Positions 43,102 through 51,564 of a DNA stretch of 56,243 bases are shown here, piece by piece. The notes beneath the pieces are model-generated. The model saw only the letters and a list, made by a program, of their open reading frames with translations. It had not been told where the DNA came from and made no database searches. Both the position numbers and the translations under genes were made by a program. Origin of the DNA: CAINFV01 sp964409235 (GTDB lineage Bacteria; Chlamydiota; Chlamydiia; Chlamydiales; FEN-1388); the NCBI GenBank assembly GCA_964409235.1, contig CAYPCN010000009.1, forward strand, positions 1 to 56,243, written 5' to 3'. How positions within the stretch are numbered: the stretch's first letter is position 1; each line of letters starts with the position of its first letter.

Positions 43102-44595
43102 ATGGATTTACTTTCGAACTACCTCACAACAACTCCTGAAGCTTCGCGATCAAAAGCAGCCATTGCCGTATTGGCAGGCCTGGATCATATTTCATCATCC
43201 TCGCCATCAATCGCAAAAACCATTCTACGCGAGTTGCATGACCAGCGAAAATATTTGAAGATGATAGCCTCGGAGAATTACTGTTCGTTGGCTGTCCAAC
43301 TAGCGATGGGGAATTGGCTCACTGACAAGTATGCAGAGGGGTTTGCGCACCATCGATTTTATGCGGGGTGCGATCAGGTCGATGCGATTGAAGATGAGGC
43401 GAGCTATCAGCTGAAAGAGCTTTTTAATGCTGAACATGTCTATGTACAACCTCACTCAGGAACAGATGCCAACCTCTTAGCCTACTGGGCCATTCTGACA
43501 ACGCGCGTCCAAGCCAAAGAGCTCGAACGTCTGCAGAAAAAATCACTCGAAGACTTGACGGCCAAAGAATTTGAAGAGCTCCGCGAACTTCTCATCCATC
43601 AGAAGCTGATGGGCATGGCCTTAAGTTCTGGAGGGCACCTGACCCATGGCTATCGTCATAACATCTCGTCGAAGATTTTTCAGGCTGTGTTCTACGAGGT
43701 CGATCCAACGACAGGCTTGCTGAATTATGATGCGATTTGGAACAAGGCAAAAGAAGAGCGGCCCACTATCTTACTGGCTGGGTATTCGGCCTATCCCCGC
43801 CACATCAATTTTGCTACGATGCGTCAGATCGCTGATGATGTCGGGGCCACGTTTATGGTGGATATGGCTCACTTTGCGGGACTGGTGGCTGGCAAGGTCT
43901 TTCAGGGCGAACATAACCCGATTCCATACGCTCATGTCGTGACGTCGACGACTCATAAAACCCTTCGAGGGCCAAGAGGAGGTATTATCATCTGCAAAGA
44001 GGAGTTCGGCGAAGCGGTTGATAAAGGATGTCCCTTAGTGGAGGGAGGGCCTTTGCCTCATGTCATGGCCGCCAAAGCGGTGGCGTTCGAAGAGGCTCGG
44101 CGTCCTTCCTTCCAAGAATATGCTCGACGAATTGTTGACAATGCTCAAGCATTGGCAGAGGAACTGATGCGACAGGGAGCACAGGTGCTCTCTGGCGGGA
44201 CAGATAACCACATGGTTCTGGTCGATGTGACAGGGTTTAATCTTACGGGAAAACAGGCGGAGCATGCCCTTCGTCAATGTCAGGTTACCTTAAATCGCAA
44301 TGCCATTCCATTCGATACGAATGGGCCGTGGTATACGTCTGGCATACGCTTAGGTACACCGGCGTTGACGACGTTAGGGATGGGAAAGAATGAGATGAAG
44401 AGCATTGCCTCATATATTGTGGATGTTCTTCGCCATGCATCTCCCTCGATAGGGACCAACGGATCACCAAGCAGGGCGACAGCTGTGGTCGAACCAGCTG
44501 TTTTGAATCGGGTTCGAGCAAAGATCGATGAACTGCTGACGGCATTCCCTCTGTATCCAGAGATCGTGTTCCCGGAATCTGTGATTGCGATGTGA
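43102..44595 (+). CDS. glyA: Serine hydroxymethyltransferase
   Basis: A PLP enzyme interconverting serine and glycine and charging tetrahydrofolate with a one-carbon unit. The 497-residue protein has the PLP Lys in TSTTHKTLRGPRGG, the substrate region YVQPHSGTDANLLAYWAI, and VDMAHFAGLVA. It is longer than the usual about 420 residues, with an N-terminal extension and an insertion near KELERLQKKSLEDLTAKEFEELRELL, as in chlamydial GlyA. AAGGAG precedes the ATG at 43102. clpP follows, as in Chlamydiaceae. Confidence 0.96.
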   Translation: MDLLSNYLTTTPEASRSKAAIAVLAGLDHISSSSPSIAKTILRELHDQRKYLKMIASENYCSLAVQLAMGNWLTDKYAEGFAHHRFYAGCDQVDAIEDEASYQLKELFNAEHVYVQPHSGTDANLLAYWAILTTRVQAKELERLQKKSLEDLTAKEFEELRELLIHQKLMGMALSSGGHLTHGYRHNISSKIFQAVFYEVDPTTGLLNYDAIWNKAKEERPTILLAGYSAYPRHINFATMRQIADDVGATFMVDMAHFAGLVAGKVFQGEHNPIPYAHVVTSTTHKTLRGPRGGIIICKEEFGEAVDKGCPLVEGGPLPHVMAAKAVAFEEARRPSFQEYARRIVDNAQALAEELMRQGAQVLSGGTDNHMVLVDVTGFNLTGKQAEHALRQCQVTLNRNAIPFDTNGPWYTSGIRLGTPALTTLGMGKNEMKSIASYIVDVLRHASPSIGTNGSPSRATAVVEPAVLNRVRAKIDELLTAFPLYPEIVFPESVIAM

Positions 44596-44605
44596 GGAAC
44601 GAGTA

Positions 44606-44661
44606 AAGCCATTTGCAATGTTGGTTTTAGAGGATAGAGTAGAAACTACTCCTGGGGCTCC
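44606..44661. repeat. Palindromic repeat family, left remnant (copy G)
   Basis: AAGCCATTTGCAATGTTGG and TTTTAGAGGATAGAGT match the element end; the rest is replaced by unrelated sequence. It lies between glyA and clpP, just after the glyA stop. Confidence 0.55.
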
Positions 44662-44693
44662 AATCCAGGGGTTGAAAGTTGGAGATCGATTTC

Positions 44694-45299
44694 ATGCAAA
44701 AGCCTTCAAGTCAGCCAGCACTGGCAGTACCTCAGTTCGATCGGCTCGACGATACGATCGAGGCGACTCTCTTGGCCAATCGACGTCTGTTTATCAGTCG
44801 TCCCATCGATATGGCCTATGCTGAAGAGGTTATCAAAAAAATCTGGTACCTCCAATATTCCTCGCCTAAGGAAGGAATTACCATCGTGATCAACTCGCCT
44901 GGAGGGGCTATTGATGCAGGCTTTGCCATCTGGGATCAGGTAAAACTGACGTCTCTCCCCGTGACAACGCTGGTGACTGGGCTGGCAGCGTCTATGGGAT
45001 CGGTCCTCGCTCTCTGTGCGTCAAAAGGGAAACGACTGGCAACGCCTCGAAGTCGCTTTCTGATTCATCAGCCGGCGCTGAGTACGACGGTAGAAGGACA
45101 AGCAACAGACCTTGAAATTCAGGCGAGAGAAATCCTCAAAACAAAGCAACAAATTGTTGTTCTGTACAGTGAAGCGACCGGCAAGACAACCAAGGAAATC
45201 GAAAAAGCTATTGATCGAGATCGCTGGATGTCGGCAGAGGAGGCTGTTGAATTTGGGATCGTCGATCGGCTTGTCACAGAGTACAAAGAGATATCGTAA
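44694..45299 (+). CDS. clpP: ATP-dependent Clp protease proteolytic subunit
   Basis: A 201-residue serine peptidase forming the Clp proteolytic chamber. The catalytic triad appears as Ser about 100 (GLAASMGSVL), His about 125 (RFLIHQP) and Asp in IDRDRWMSAEEA, with SPGGAID upstream. GGAG (44681-44684) supports the ATG at 44694 over an in-frame TTG at 44679. Chlamydiae carry two clpP genes; synteny with glyA suggests the ClpP1-type. tmRNA-tagged proteins are likely substrates. Confidence 0.94.
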   Translation: MQKPSSQPALAVPQFDRLDDTIEATLLANRRLFISRPIDMAYAEEVIKKIWYLQYSSPKEGITIVINSPGGAIDAGFAIWDQVKLTSLPVTTLVTGLAASMGSVLALCASKGKRLATPRSRFLIHQPALSTTVEGQATDLEIQAREILKTKQQIVVLYSEATGKTTKEIEKAIDRDRWMSAEEAVEFGIVDRLVTEYKEIS

Positions 45300-45304
45300 C
45301 AGCG

Positions 45305-46213
45305 ATGTTTATTCAAGCTGTGGATAGATTTCTGGCGTATCTTTCGGTACGTGGGGCATCTCCACACACCATTAGAAGCTATGCAAATGATCTCTCAGCC
45401 TTTGGTGAATTTCTCTCACAAAGTGGTCCTAACGAACCTGTAGCTGACGATGCTCGTTGCATGCAAAGGGTCGATCGCAAGGCAATTCGGGCGTACATCA
45501 TTGCCGAACGCGACCGCAATATTTCTAAGCGAACGGTTGCCAGGCGCCTCTCATCGCTGCGTTCTTTTTTTCGATACTGCCTTCGAGAAGGGGTTATTGA
45601 CCAGAATCCCATGGAGATGGTTGACAGCCCGAAGCTTGACCACACAGTACCACATTCGCTCTCCTATTCTCAGGTAGAACACTTTTTCAACCTTCCAGAT
45701 ACGTCGACCCTCCTTGGATTCCGCGATCGGACGATGATGGAGGTACTGTACAGCTCTGGACTGCGCGTCAGCGAGCTTGCCGGCATCAACCGCAAAGACC
45801 TTTCCACGACAGAGCTTCTTATGGTCGTGCGCGGGAAGGGGAAGAAAGAACGGATTGTTCCTATCACGCAAAATGCCATGCAATGGATCACGAGATATCT
45901 CTCTCATCCTGAGCGGTTGGCGATCGAGACAGATCGCGAGGCAATCTTTCTCAACTGCCATGGGAAGCGCCTCACGACGCGCTCTATCGACCGACTGTTT
46001 TGTTCATACCTGGCCAAAAGCGGGTTTGCCGATACGATAACCCCTCATGTCATTCGCCATACCATCGCGACCCATTGGTTAGAGAATGGGATGGACTTGA
46101 AGACTATCCAGGTCCTGCTTGGCCATTCTTCAATGGCGACGACGACCATCTATACCGAAGTCTCTTCAGATCTCAAAAAGCGGGTGGTAGCCGCTCTCCA
46201 CCCTCGAGCCTAA
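45305..46213 (+). CDS. xerC: Tyrosine recombinase XerC/XerD
   Basis: A 302-residue site-specific recombinase resolving chromosome dimers at dif. The N-terminal SAM-like domain reads VDRFLAYLSVRGASPHTIRSYANDL; the catalytic residues appear as Arg in SSGLRVSEL, Lys in GKGKKERIVPI, His and Arg in HVIRHTIATHWL, His in LLGHSSMATTTIY with the nucleophile Tyr at its end. The start lies five bases after clpP. XerC is favoured over XerD from overall form, weakly. No dif-like site was recognised. Confidence 0.9.
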   Translation: MFIQAVDRFLAYLSVRGASPHTIRSYANDLSAFGEFLSQSGPNEPVADDARCMQRVDRKAIRAYIIAERDRNISKRTVARRLSSLRSFFRYCLREGVIDQNPMEMVDSPKLDHTVPHSLSYSQVEHFFNLPDTSTLLGFRDRTMMEVLYSSGLRVSELAGINRKDLSTTELLMVVRGKGKKERIVPITQNAMQWITRYLSHPERLAIETDREAIFLNCHGKRLTTRSIDRLFCSYLAKSGFADTITPHVIRHTIATHWLENGMDLKTIQVLLGHSSMATTTIYTEVSSDLKKRVVAALHPRA

Positions 46214-47275
46214 TCAAAAGCTGCTGGTTGCGTCGGACGTTGTACCAATGCCCGTTGGCGGTACTCCTGTTCGCACGAAGAAGCTGCTGGCAGCGACGGC
46301 CATATTCAGGCATTCGAGGACGGAGCGACCTTCTAAGACGCCTGCTAAGAAACCGGCGTTAAACGCATCACCAGCACCTGTGGAACGCTTAGGGTTTTTG
46401 CAAAGAGGAACGTCGACAGTATAGCTTGAGAGTATGCCATTGTACCATGTGGCAGCAGCCACCTTAGGAGGGGTGTGAATAATGACGGAGGATACTTTGA
46501 GGAGCTGAGCAATAGTCTCTGTGTCGCGTTGAAGTGAGGACGAGGCCTTTTGATGCAAGGCGTGTATCACTTGAGAGCTTTCAGAGCGATTGAGCCCGAG
46601 GATGACATTGTAGTAGGTGGTGAGTTTTGAAAGCGTAGACAGCCCCCGTTGTAGATCTTTGATAGACCGTTTGGCTGGGTCGGCGAGGTCGACAAAGAGA
46701 GATTTCCTTGTTCCTTGTGTGCACAGATCGCGGTTGTCGAGAAGGTAGTCCCAAAATTCTCCAACCAACGGCAACATTGTCCAATTCACGCTGACGAGGA
46801 TGTCGGCTTTTTGAACAGAAGAGAGAAGGAGATTGAAGGGAAGGCGACGCATTGCCTCGTGGAATGTCAGATCGTTGAGCTCGCCCATTTTGCCGAGAAG
46901 AATTTTTCCGTCGGTGAATTCGAGAGCGTCGGTGAGCCCGGGTTCCGCGAAAGAGTGGAGTACGACGCCTGACGATTGTACACTCTGGAACAGGGGATGG
47001 ATGGTGGGAAATCCACACGTTCCAAAGAGAGTGTTCGGATGGCCAAGCGAAGCTAAGACCTTGCTGAGAAGAGGGGCATTTCCTCCTATCGACCGTTCTT
47101 GAACCACGCATTCGATATTTGTACTTTGAGAGGAGGCGGCCGAAATTTTCTTGGAAAAACGCGGGATAGAGCAAATTCGTTGAAAAGAGTGTGGACCTGT
47201 ACGTCGGTCGACGCAATGCACAAGGGTGTCAATAAACCCATCAAAGCCTATCAACACCCTGGACGATTTGGACAT
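46214..47275 (-). CDS. PfkB-family carbohydrate kinase
   Basis: A 353-residue ribokinase-like protein. It begins VLIGFDGFIDTLVH, has SIGGNAPLLSKVLASLGHPNTLFGTCG (substrate region) and the ATP/catalytic motif STGAGDAFNAGFLAGVLEG, whose Asp is the likely catalytic base. The sugar or nucleoside it phosphorylates is not readable. The start overlaps the stop of the upstream carbohydrate-binding gene (TAATG), and pfkA lies further upstream on the same strand, suggesting a sugar-metabolism unit. Confidence 0.88.
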   Translation of the reverse strand: MSKSSRVLIGFDGFIDTLVHCVDRRTGPHSFQRICSIPRFSKKISAASSQSTNIECVVQERSIGGNAPLLSKVLASLGHPNTLFGTCGFPTIHPLFQSVQSSGVVLHSFAEPGLTDALEFTDGKILLGKMGELNDLTFHEAMRRLPFNLLLSSVQKADILVSVNWTMLPLVGEFWDYLLDNRDLCTQGTRKSLFVDLADPAKRSIKDLQRGLSTLSKLTTYYNVILGLNRSESSQVIHALHQKASSSLQRDTETIAQLLKVSSVIIHTPPKVAAATWYNGILSSYTVDVPLCKNPKRSTGAGDAFNAGFLAGVLEGRSVLECLNMAVAASSFFVRTGVPPTGIGTTSDATSSF

Positions 47276-47697
47276 TAGAATTGTGGCGTGAACTTCATTT
47301 CTTGGCCAAAGGCAATGGAATGGTTATTCCCTTGCTCATACCATTTATCATTGATCAAGACTTTGAATTGCATTGTTGAGAACGGACGCTCGCATTCCCA
47401 AACCCATTCGTTGGGACCGATGTTTTTCATTAAAACACCTTTATCCCATGATAATGAAGAGATGCCCTCGCCACGGATGTAGAGATTGTTGGTAAAGCCG
47501 CAGTCAATGTGAGCGATAATTCGCGTTTTTGTGGTCTTCGCCGGTTTTTGCTTTGGAAGGACTTCTGCAGCGCAGCAGGGTTCCATAGATGCCGCTTTGT
47601 GCTGTTTCATCAAGGTGGCTTCTGAGCAACATGTCGCCGATTTCTGAGACATTTCGGTGGTTGCTTTTGATTTCGAGGCCTTTTTCATAGCCGACAT
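47275..47697 (-). CDS. Protein with glycogen-binding-like (CBM48/E-set) fold
   Basis: A 140-residue protein. The N-terminal 60 residues are Lys/Ala/Ser rich with several Cys (CCSEATLMKQHKAASMEPCCA) and look disordered. Residues 60-140 read as an immunoglobulin-like carbohydrate-binding module: NNLYIRGEGISSLSWDKGVLMKNIGPNEWVWECERPF then MQFKVLINDKWYEQGNNHSI, like the domain in isoamylases and AMPK beta. It may bind glycogen or a sugar polymer. GGAGG precedes the ATG. It is coupled to the PfkB gene by a TAATG overlap. Confidence 0.68.
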   Translation of the reverse strand: MSAMKKASKSKATTEMSQKSATCCSEATLMKQHKAASMEPCCAAEVLPKQKPAKTTKTRIIAHIDCGFTNNLYIRGEGISSLSWDKGVLMKNIGPNEWVWECERPFSTMQFKVLINDKWYEQGNNHSIAFGQEMKFTPQF

Positions 47698-47712
47698 AAC
47701 ACTACCTCCGTT

Positions 47713-47760
47713 TCGATCAAGATCTTCCTTTTCCGGACTATAGGCTCGATCAAGATTTTC
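47713..47760. repeat. Two direct repeats between pfkA and the carbohydrate-binding gene
   Basis: TCGATCAAGATCTTC (47713-47727) and TCGATCAAGATTTTC (47746-47760) differ at one base and are spaced 33 bases apart, about three helical turns. They lie just upstream of the carbohydrate-binding gene (minus strand). An operator role is possible but inferred. Confidence 0.4.
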
Positions 47761-47771
47761 TCAAACATTTT

Positions 47772-48734
47772 TTACGTCTCTAAGGCTGTGGTGAGGTGGA
47801 GAAGGTATGAATCGAGAGACTTTTTCTTTGACCAGGTTTCCTCAAGGGATGTTGTGACGAGATCGCCTTTGACCTCGCCCACCATGACGCACGTTTTCCC
47901 TTCCATCAGCACGTCGATAGCGTAGGCCCCGAGCTTTGTCGCAAGGATTCTGTCGCGAGCTGTGGGAGAGCCTCCACGTTGGATGTGGCCAAGGACAACC
48001 ACGCGATAGTCGCTTCCGCACAGGTGCTTGAGCTTGGAGGCGATCTCAAAAGCATTACCCTCGTGATTTCCTTCGGCAACGATGAGAATGCTCGACGTTT
48101 TGCCCCGTTGCTTTCCTTGCATAAGCCGTTTATGAATTTCTGCGAGGTCTGTATGGATCTCTGGAACCATAATTTCTTCAGCGCCCCCGGACAACCCGGC
48201 GTCGAGGGCGATAAATCCTGCTTCGCGCCCCATCACCTCGACGAGGAAATAGCGCTCTTGGGCGTCAGCCGTATCGCGGATTTTGTCGATGGCCTCGACA
48301 GCTGTGTTGACAGCAGTATCGTAGCCGATTGTATAGTCGGTTCCATAAATGTCGTTGTCAATTGTGCCAGGGACACCAATAATCTGGCCGTCCCAGATCT
48401 TGGAAAAGGAGACAGCTCCACGAAACGAGCCATCGCCGCCAATGACGATCAATCCTTGGACACCAAAGGCTTCGAGCGTCCTCTTGGCTTGTTGCAAGCC
48501 GTCTTCGGTTTCAAACTCTTTGCATCGAGAAGCTCGCAGAATGGTGCCACCTCGCTGAATAATATTAGAGACTGTTCTCGAGCCCATCTCATCGAGTTCT
48601 CCATAGATAAGCCCTCGATATCCTCGGCGGACGCCAAAGACAGTCCAGTTTTGGCTTTTTGCAATACGAACGGCGCTGCGGATTGCGGCGTTCATACCCG
48701 GGGCATCACCCCCGCTTGTAAGGATTGCCAATCG
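47772..48734 (-). CDS. pfkA: 6-phosphofructokinase, ATP-dependent type
   Basis: It phosphorylates fructose 6-phosphate in glycolysis. The 320-residue protein equals the length of E. coli PfkA and has GGDAPGMNAAIR, GGDGSFRGA (about 100-107), GVPGTIDNDIYGTDYTIGYDTAV with the catalytic Asp, EVMGREAGF and GHIQRGGSPTARDR. Gly at position 103 within GGDGS favours ATP; PPi-dependent enzymes usually have Asp there. Chlamydiaceae use longer PPi-type enzymes, so this differs. GAGGAAG precedes the ATG at 48734; the frame is open to 48812. Confidence 0.94.
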   Translation of the reverse strand, partial: RLAILTSGGDAPGMNAAIRSAVRIAKSQNWTVFGVRRGYRGLIYGELDEMGSRTVSNIIQRGGTILRASRCKEFETEDGLQQAKRTLEAFGVQGLIVIGGDGSFRGAVSFSKIWDGQIIGVPGTIDNDIYGTDYTIGYDTAVNTAVEAIDKIRDTADAQERYFLVEVMGREAGFIALDAGLSGGAEEIMVPEIHTDLAEIHKRLMQGKQRGKTSSILIVAEGNHEGNAFEIASKLKHLCGSDYRVVVLGHIQRGGSPTARDRILATKLGAYAIDVLMEGKTCVMVGEVKGDLVTTSLEETWSKKKSLDSYLLHLTTALET

Positions 48735-48860
48735 CATACAATACAACTTCCTCCATCTACGATGAAAAAGGAACATTGTCATCACCATAGGAAATACATG
48801 CAAGAAAGGCAAAAGTTTTTTACACTCGTATTTTTGGTAACAAAAAGAAGGTGGATGAAT

Positions 48861-49109
48861 ATGGAAAAAATGATCTCTCTTACATGCGCTCTTCTCTTGT
48901 GCTCTTCCATGGGTGTGGCTGCAAGCTCTTCACCATCGGACGCGTCGAGCGTAGCGATTCTCAAAGATCAAGCGGATGATACAGATCTCTACGCTATTCC
49001 GGCTGATACGAGTGAAGCTGAAGAGCATTTTCGAGAAAAACGCCTCGAAAAAATACAAAAGAGACTTCAACAGGATACGCCGGCTTCAGAAGAGGATCAG
49101 CCAAAGTAG
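48861..49109 (+). CDS. Small exported acidic protein
   Basis: An 82-residue protein with a signal peptide (MEKMISLTCALLLCSSMGVAASS) and a charged, Asp/Glu-rich remainder with a helical part (EAEEHFREKRLEKIQKRLQQD). GGTGG precedes the ATG at 48861; an ATG two codons earlier is possible. The frame opens much further upstream inside pfkA, but that part is spurious. It ends five bases from the convergent HMG-CoA synthase stop. Function unknown. Confidence 0.6.
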   Translation: MEKMISLTCALLLCSSMGVAASSSPSDASSVAILKDQADDTDLYAIPADTSEAEEHFREKRLEKIQKRLQQDTPASEEDQPK

Positions 49110-49114
49110 GTGGG

Positions 49115-50302
49115 TCATCCATAGAGCCGTTCATGATTCCGGCATCCTATCAGCCGGAACCGAGCGGCAGAATGGATTGGCGTGGTGTGCTCTTTCCCAT
49201 CTGTGGGAAGTTGGTATGAGAAGAACTCCTCATACTGCTCATAGGAAAGCTTGTTGCGCGCCGCGAGGAGAGCTTGATGCTCGCTTTGAAAGAGCGCTTG
49301 TCCATAGCCGGGCTGAACAATACCGCTGAAAAACTCGCCCACACACCCTGAGCCATAGCTAAAGAGGCCAATACGCTTTTCGGATAGGTTTTCGAGATCA
49401 TGCTCCAACAAAGAGGCAAGGCCAATGTACAAAGAGGCTGTGTAGGCATTGCCCAACTGCCGTGAGTAGAGCAATCCTGATTCGATTTGGTTGCTTCTGA
49501 TTTCGTCGTTTGGATGGTGCGAGGTGGCTTTGCACAAGCGTTCGTGTGCTTTCTCCGCCATCCGCGTGAATGGGATGTGGTAACAAAAGCGCGCATGGTC
49601 GGAAAACTGATGCCCCGACTGCTGGGCGTACTGCTCCCAGCATTTCAGCAGGGTATTGAGGTATACTTTTGTTGAGTATTTGCCATCCACCACAGCTTCA
49701 TTGAGATAGTTAGGTCTCCAAAAGTCCATCACATGATCGGCCACGATCCCTTGATACGGTTCCAACGCCATCAGGCGCGGATTGAGAGAGAGCACCATGG
49801 CCGCTGCCCCGCAGCCTTGCGTTGGCTCTCCAGGGGTGTTGATGCCATACCGAGCATTGTCCGAGGCGATCAACAGTACCTTTTCCTCTGGATGGTGGAG
49901 TAGGTAGCTGACGCCAAGTTGCAAAGCGCAGGTGGCGCTGTAGCACGCTTGTTTGAGTTCAACGACGCGACACGAGGGAGAAAGCCCAAGTAAATGGTGG
50001 ACCCAGAGCCCTGCGGCTTTTGACTGGTCGACGCCGGATTCTGTAGCAAAGAGAACGAGGTGAATAGATGCTTTGTTCTGTTCGTCGACGAGTGGCAATG
50101 CAGCATGTGCTGCCATGGTGACAATATCTTCATCGGGAGGCATGACGGACATGCACTGCTGCCCCAATCCCACAACGAATTTATCGGGATCCACGCCCCG
50201 ATGAGCGGCAATAGCCTGCAGGTCTATGGCAAAGGTGGGGGTGTAGAAGCGAATGGCGTCGATCCCCACTGGCAGGCGGTGCGCTGGAGCCGCATGAGTC
50301 AT
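49115..50302 (-). CDS. Hydroxymethylglutaryl-CoA synthase
   Basis: It condenses acetyl-CoA with acetoacetyl-CoA to HMG-CoA, the committed entry of the mevalonate route. The 395-residue thiolase-fold protein has the nucleophilic Cys about 120 in ELKQACYSATCALQLG, the start GIDAIRFYTP, and YGINTPGEPTQGCGAAAMVLS. Bacterial HMG-CoA synthases have this length and sequence. HMG-CoA reductase lies directly upstream, 7 bases away on the same strand. Chlamydiaceae instead use the MEP route. Confidence 0.93.
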   Translation of the reverse strand: MTHAAPAHRLPVGIDAIRFYTPTFAIDLQAIAAHRGVDPDKFVVGLGQQCMSVMPPDEDIVTMAAHAALPLVDEQNKASIHLVLFATESGVDQSKAAGLWVHHLLGLSPSCRVVELKQACYSATCALQLGVSYLLHHPEEKVLLIASDNARYGINTPGEPTQGCGAAAMVLSLNPRLMALEPYQGIVADHVMDFWRPNYLNEAVVDGKYSTKVYLNTLLKCWEQYAQQSGHQFSDHARFCYHIPFTRMAEKAHERLCKATSHHPNDEIRSNQIESGLLYSRQLGNAYTASLYIGLASLLEHDLENLSEKRIGLFSYGSGCVGEFFSGIVQPGYGQALFQSEHQALLAARNKLSYEQYEEFFSYQLPTDGKEHTTPIHSAARFRLIGCRNHERLYG

Positions 50303-50309
50303 CGTGATG

Positions 50310-51350
50310 CTACGCTCCTCTTTCCAAGGACATGTGGGACCTGACTAGCTCTCCCGGCCGTGTTTGAGCAGCCAGAAGATTCACTTCTCCGCACAGAACG
50401 GTAGCGGCGACGATTTCTGCTAAGCGTCGGCTGTTGTGCCCAGGAGGCTGTGCCTCTAAGCAACCAAGGCGGGCAAGCGCTTCTTGAGGAGCGGGGAGGC
50501 TCTTCCCTGATCCTATTGTCCCAACGATGATGCTGGGGAGAGAGACGCTGACGTAGAGGTCTTCGCCTCGGACTTCGGCATAGGTAATGCCCTGGGATCC
50601 TTCTACGATATTTGCAGGGTCTTGCCCTGTCGCAAGGTAGATTGCCAACAGCATGTTGGCGAAGTGGGCATTCGCGCTTTGCACTCCGCCGCTTATGATC
50701 GAGCCGAGAAGATTCTTCTTTGTGTTGAGCTCAGCAATTGCCTCGGGGGTGGTCTTCAATATTTTCTGGCAGATGCTTCGAGGGATCGTGACATCGGCAA
50801 CAACGCTTTTGCCGCGACCCAGGATGGGATTGATCGCCGACACTTTCTTGTCGGTACATATATTTCCGGACACGGAAATATGCCGTACATCAGGAAATGT
50901 GGAGCAGATCCACTGTAACACTGCATCGGCGCCTTTTGTGATCATATTGTGGCCTGCAGCATCGCCCGTTGTACCGCTGATGCGAACGTAGACGCATGAG
51001 CCAACAAGGCGTACATAGAGGTCTTGGCAATGGAGATAGCGGCTGGTCGCATCGGCGACAGCGAAGAGCTGCGAGCGCTTCTCCTTCAAAATTTTCGATA
51101 TTTCTTCGGCCCTGCGTGCGCTGCCGGCATCAAAGACTATTGAACGAGCCATCCCGTCGTGGGTAATGACAGCGGCGATTCCTCCTGCTGCACGCGTTGC
51201 CTGTGCCCCCCGAGCTACAGACGGCCACAATGGGGATTCAAATGTTGCCAACGGAACCTTGACCTCATATGTCCCCGATTCCCCACAAATGGCGATTGGG
51301 CCGACAAAACGCAGAGGGACAGGCGTGCAAGAGAGAGGTTTTCTTTCCAT
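50310..51350 (-). CDS. Hydroxymethylglutaryl-CoA reductase
   Basis: It reduces HMG-CoA to mevalonate. The 346-residue protein shows TTGDAAGHNMITKGAD (the DAMGMN-type NAD(P)-binding motif), GNICTDKKVSAINPILGRGKSVVADVTIP (catalytic Lys region) and VQSANAHFANMLLAIYLATGQDPANIVEGSQGIT, which resemble class I (NADPH) enzymes more than class II. The catalytic Glu would be in the early PLATFESPL segment and the His in PPGHNSRRLAEIV. It is shorter than many class I soluble catalytic domains. It sits before HMG-CoA synthase on the same strand. Confidence 0.92.
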   Translation of the reverse strand: MERKPLSCTPVPLRFVGPIAICGESGTYEVKVPLATFESPLWPSVARGAQATRAAGGIAAVITHDGMARSIVFDAGSARRAEEISKILKEKRSQLFAVADATSRYLHCQDLYVRLVGSCVYVRISGTTGDAAGHNMITKGADAVLQWICSTFPDVRHISVSGNICTDKKVSAINPILGRGKSVVADVTIPRSICQKILKTTPEAIAELNTKKNLLGSIISGGVQSANAHFANMLLAIYLATGQDPANIVEGSQGITYAEVRGEDLYVSVSLPSIIVGTIGSGKSLPAPQEALARLGCLEAQPPGHNSRRLAEIVAATVLCGEVNLLAAQTRPGELVRSHMSLERGA

Positions 51351-51564
51351 TCTAAGAAATTGCCATACATATCAGAAAACAAAAAGCATACTGCGATGCG
51401 CTTAACTTCGCTAGGAGTTTATTTGAGGTTTTCTTCTCGACCGAACTTCTGGGAACGTGTTTTTAGAATTTTTTCTTGCAAGGAGAGAAGGTTTTTGAGA
51501 TAGAATTGATGGATAGAGGTCGAATGGTTCGCGGTTCTCGCGTTTCCAGGATGAGGAGAGAAAT

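Noticed and set aside
47979..48860. Long forward frame antisense to pfkA
   Set aside because: Only its end (48861-49109), which has its own signal peptide and ribosome site, looks real.
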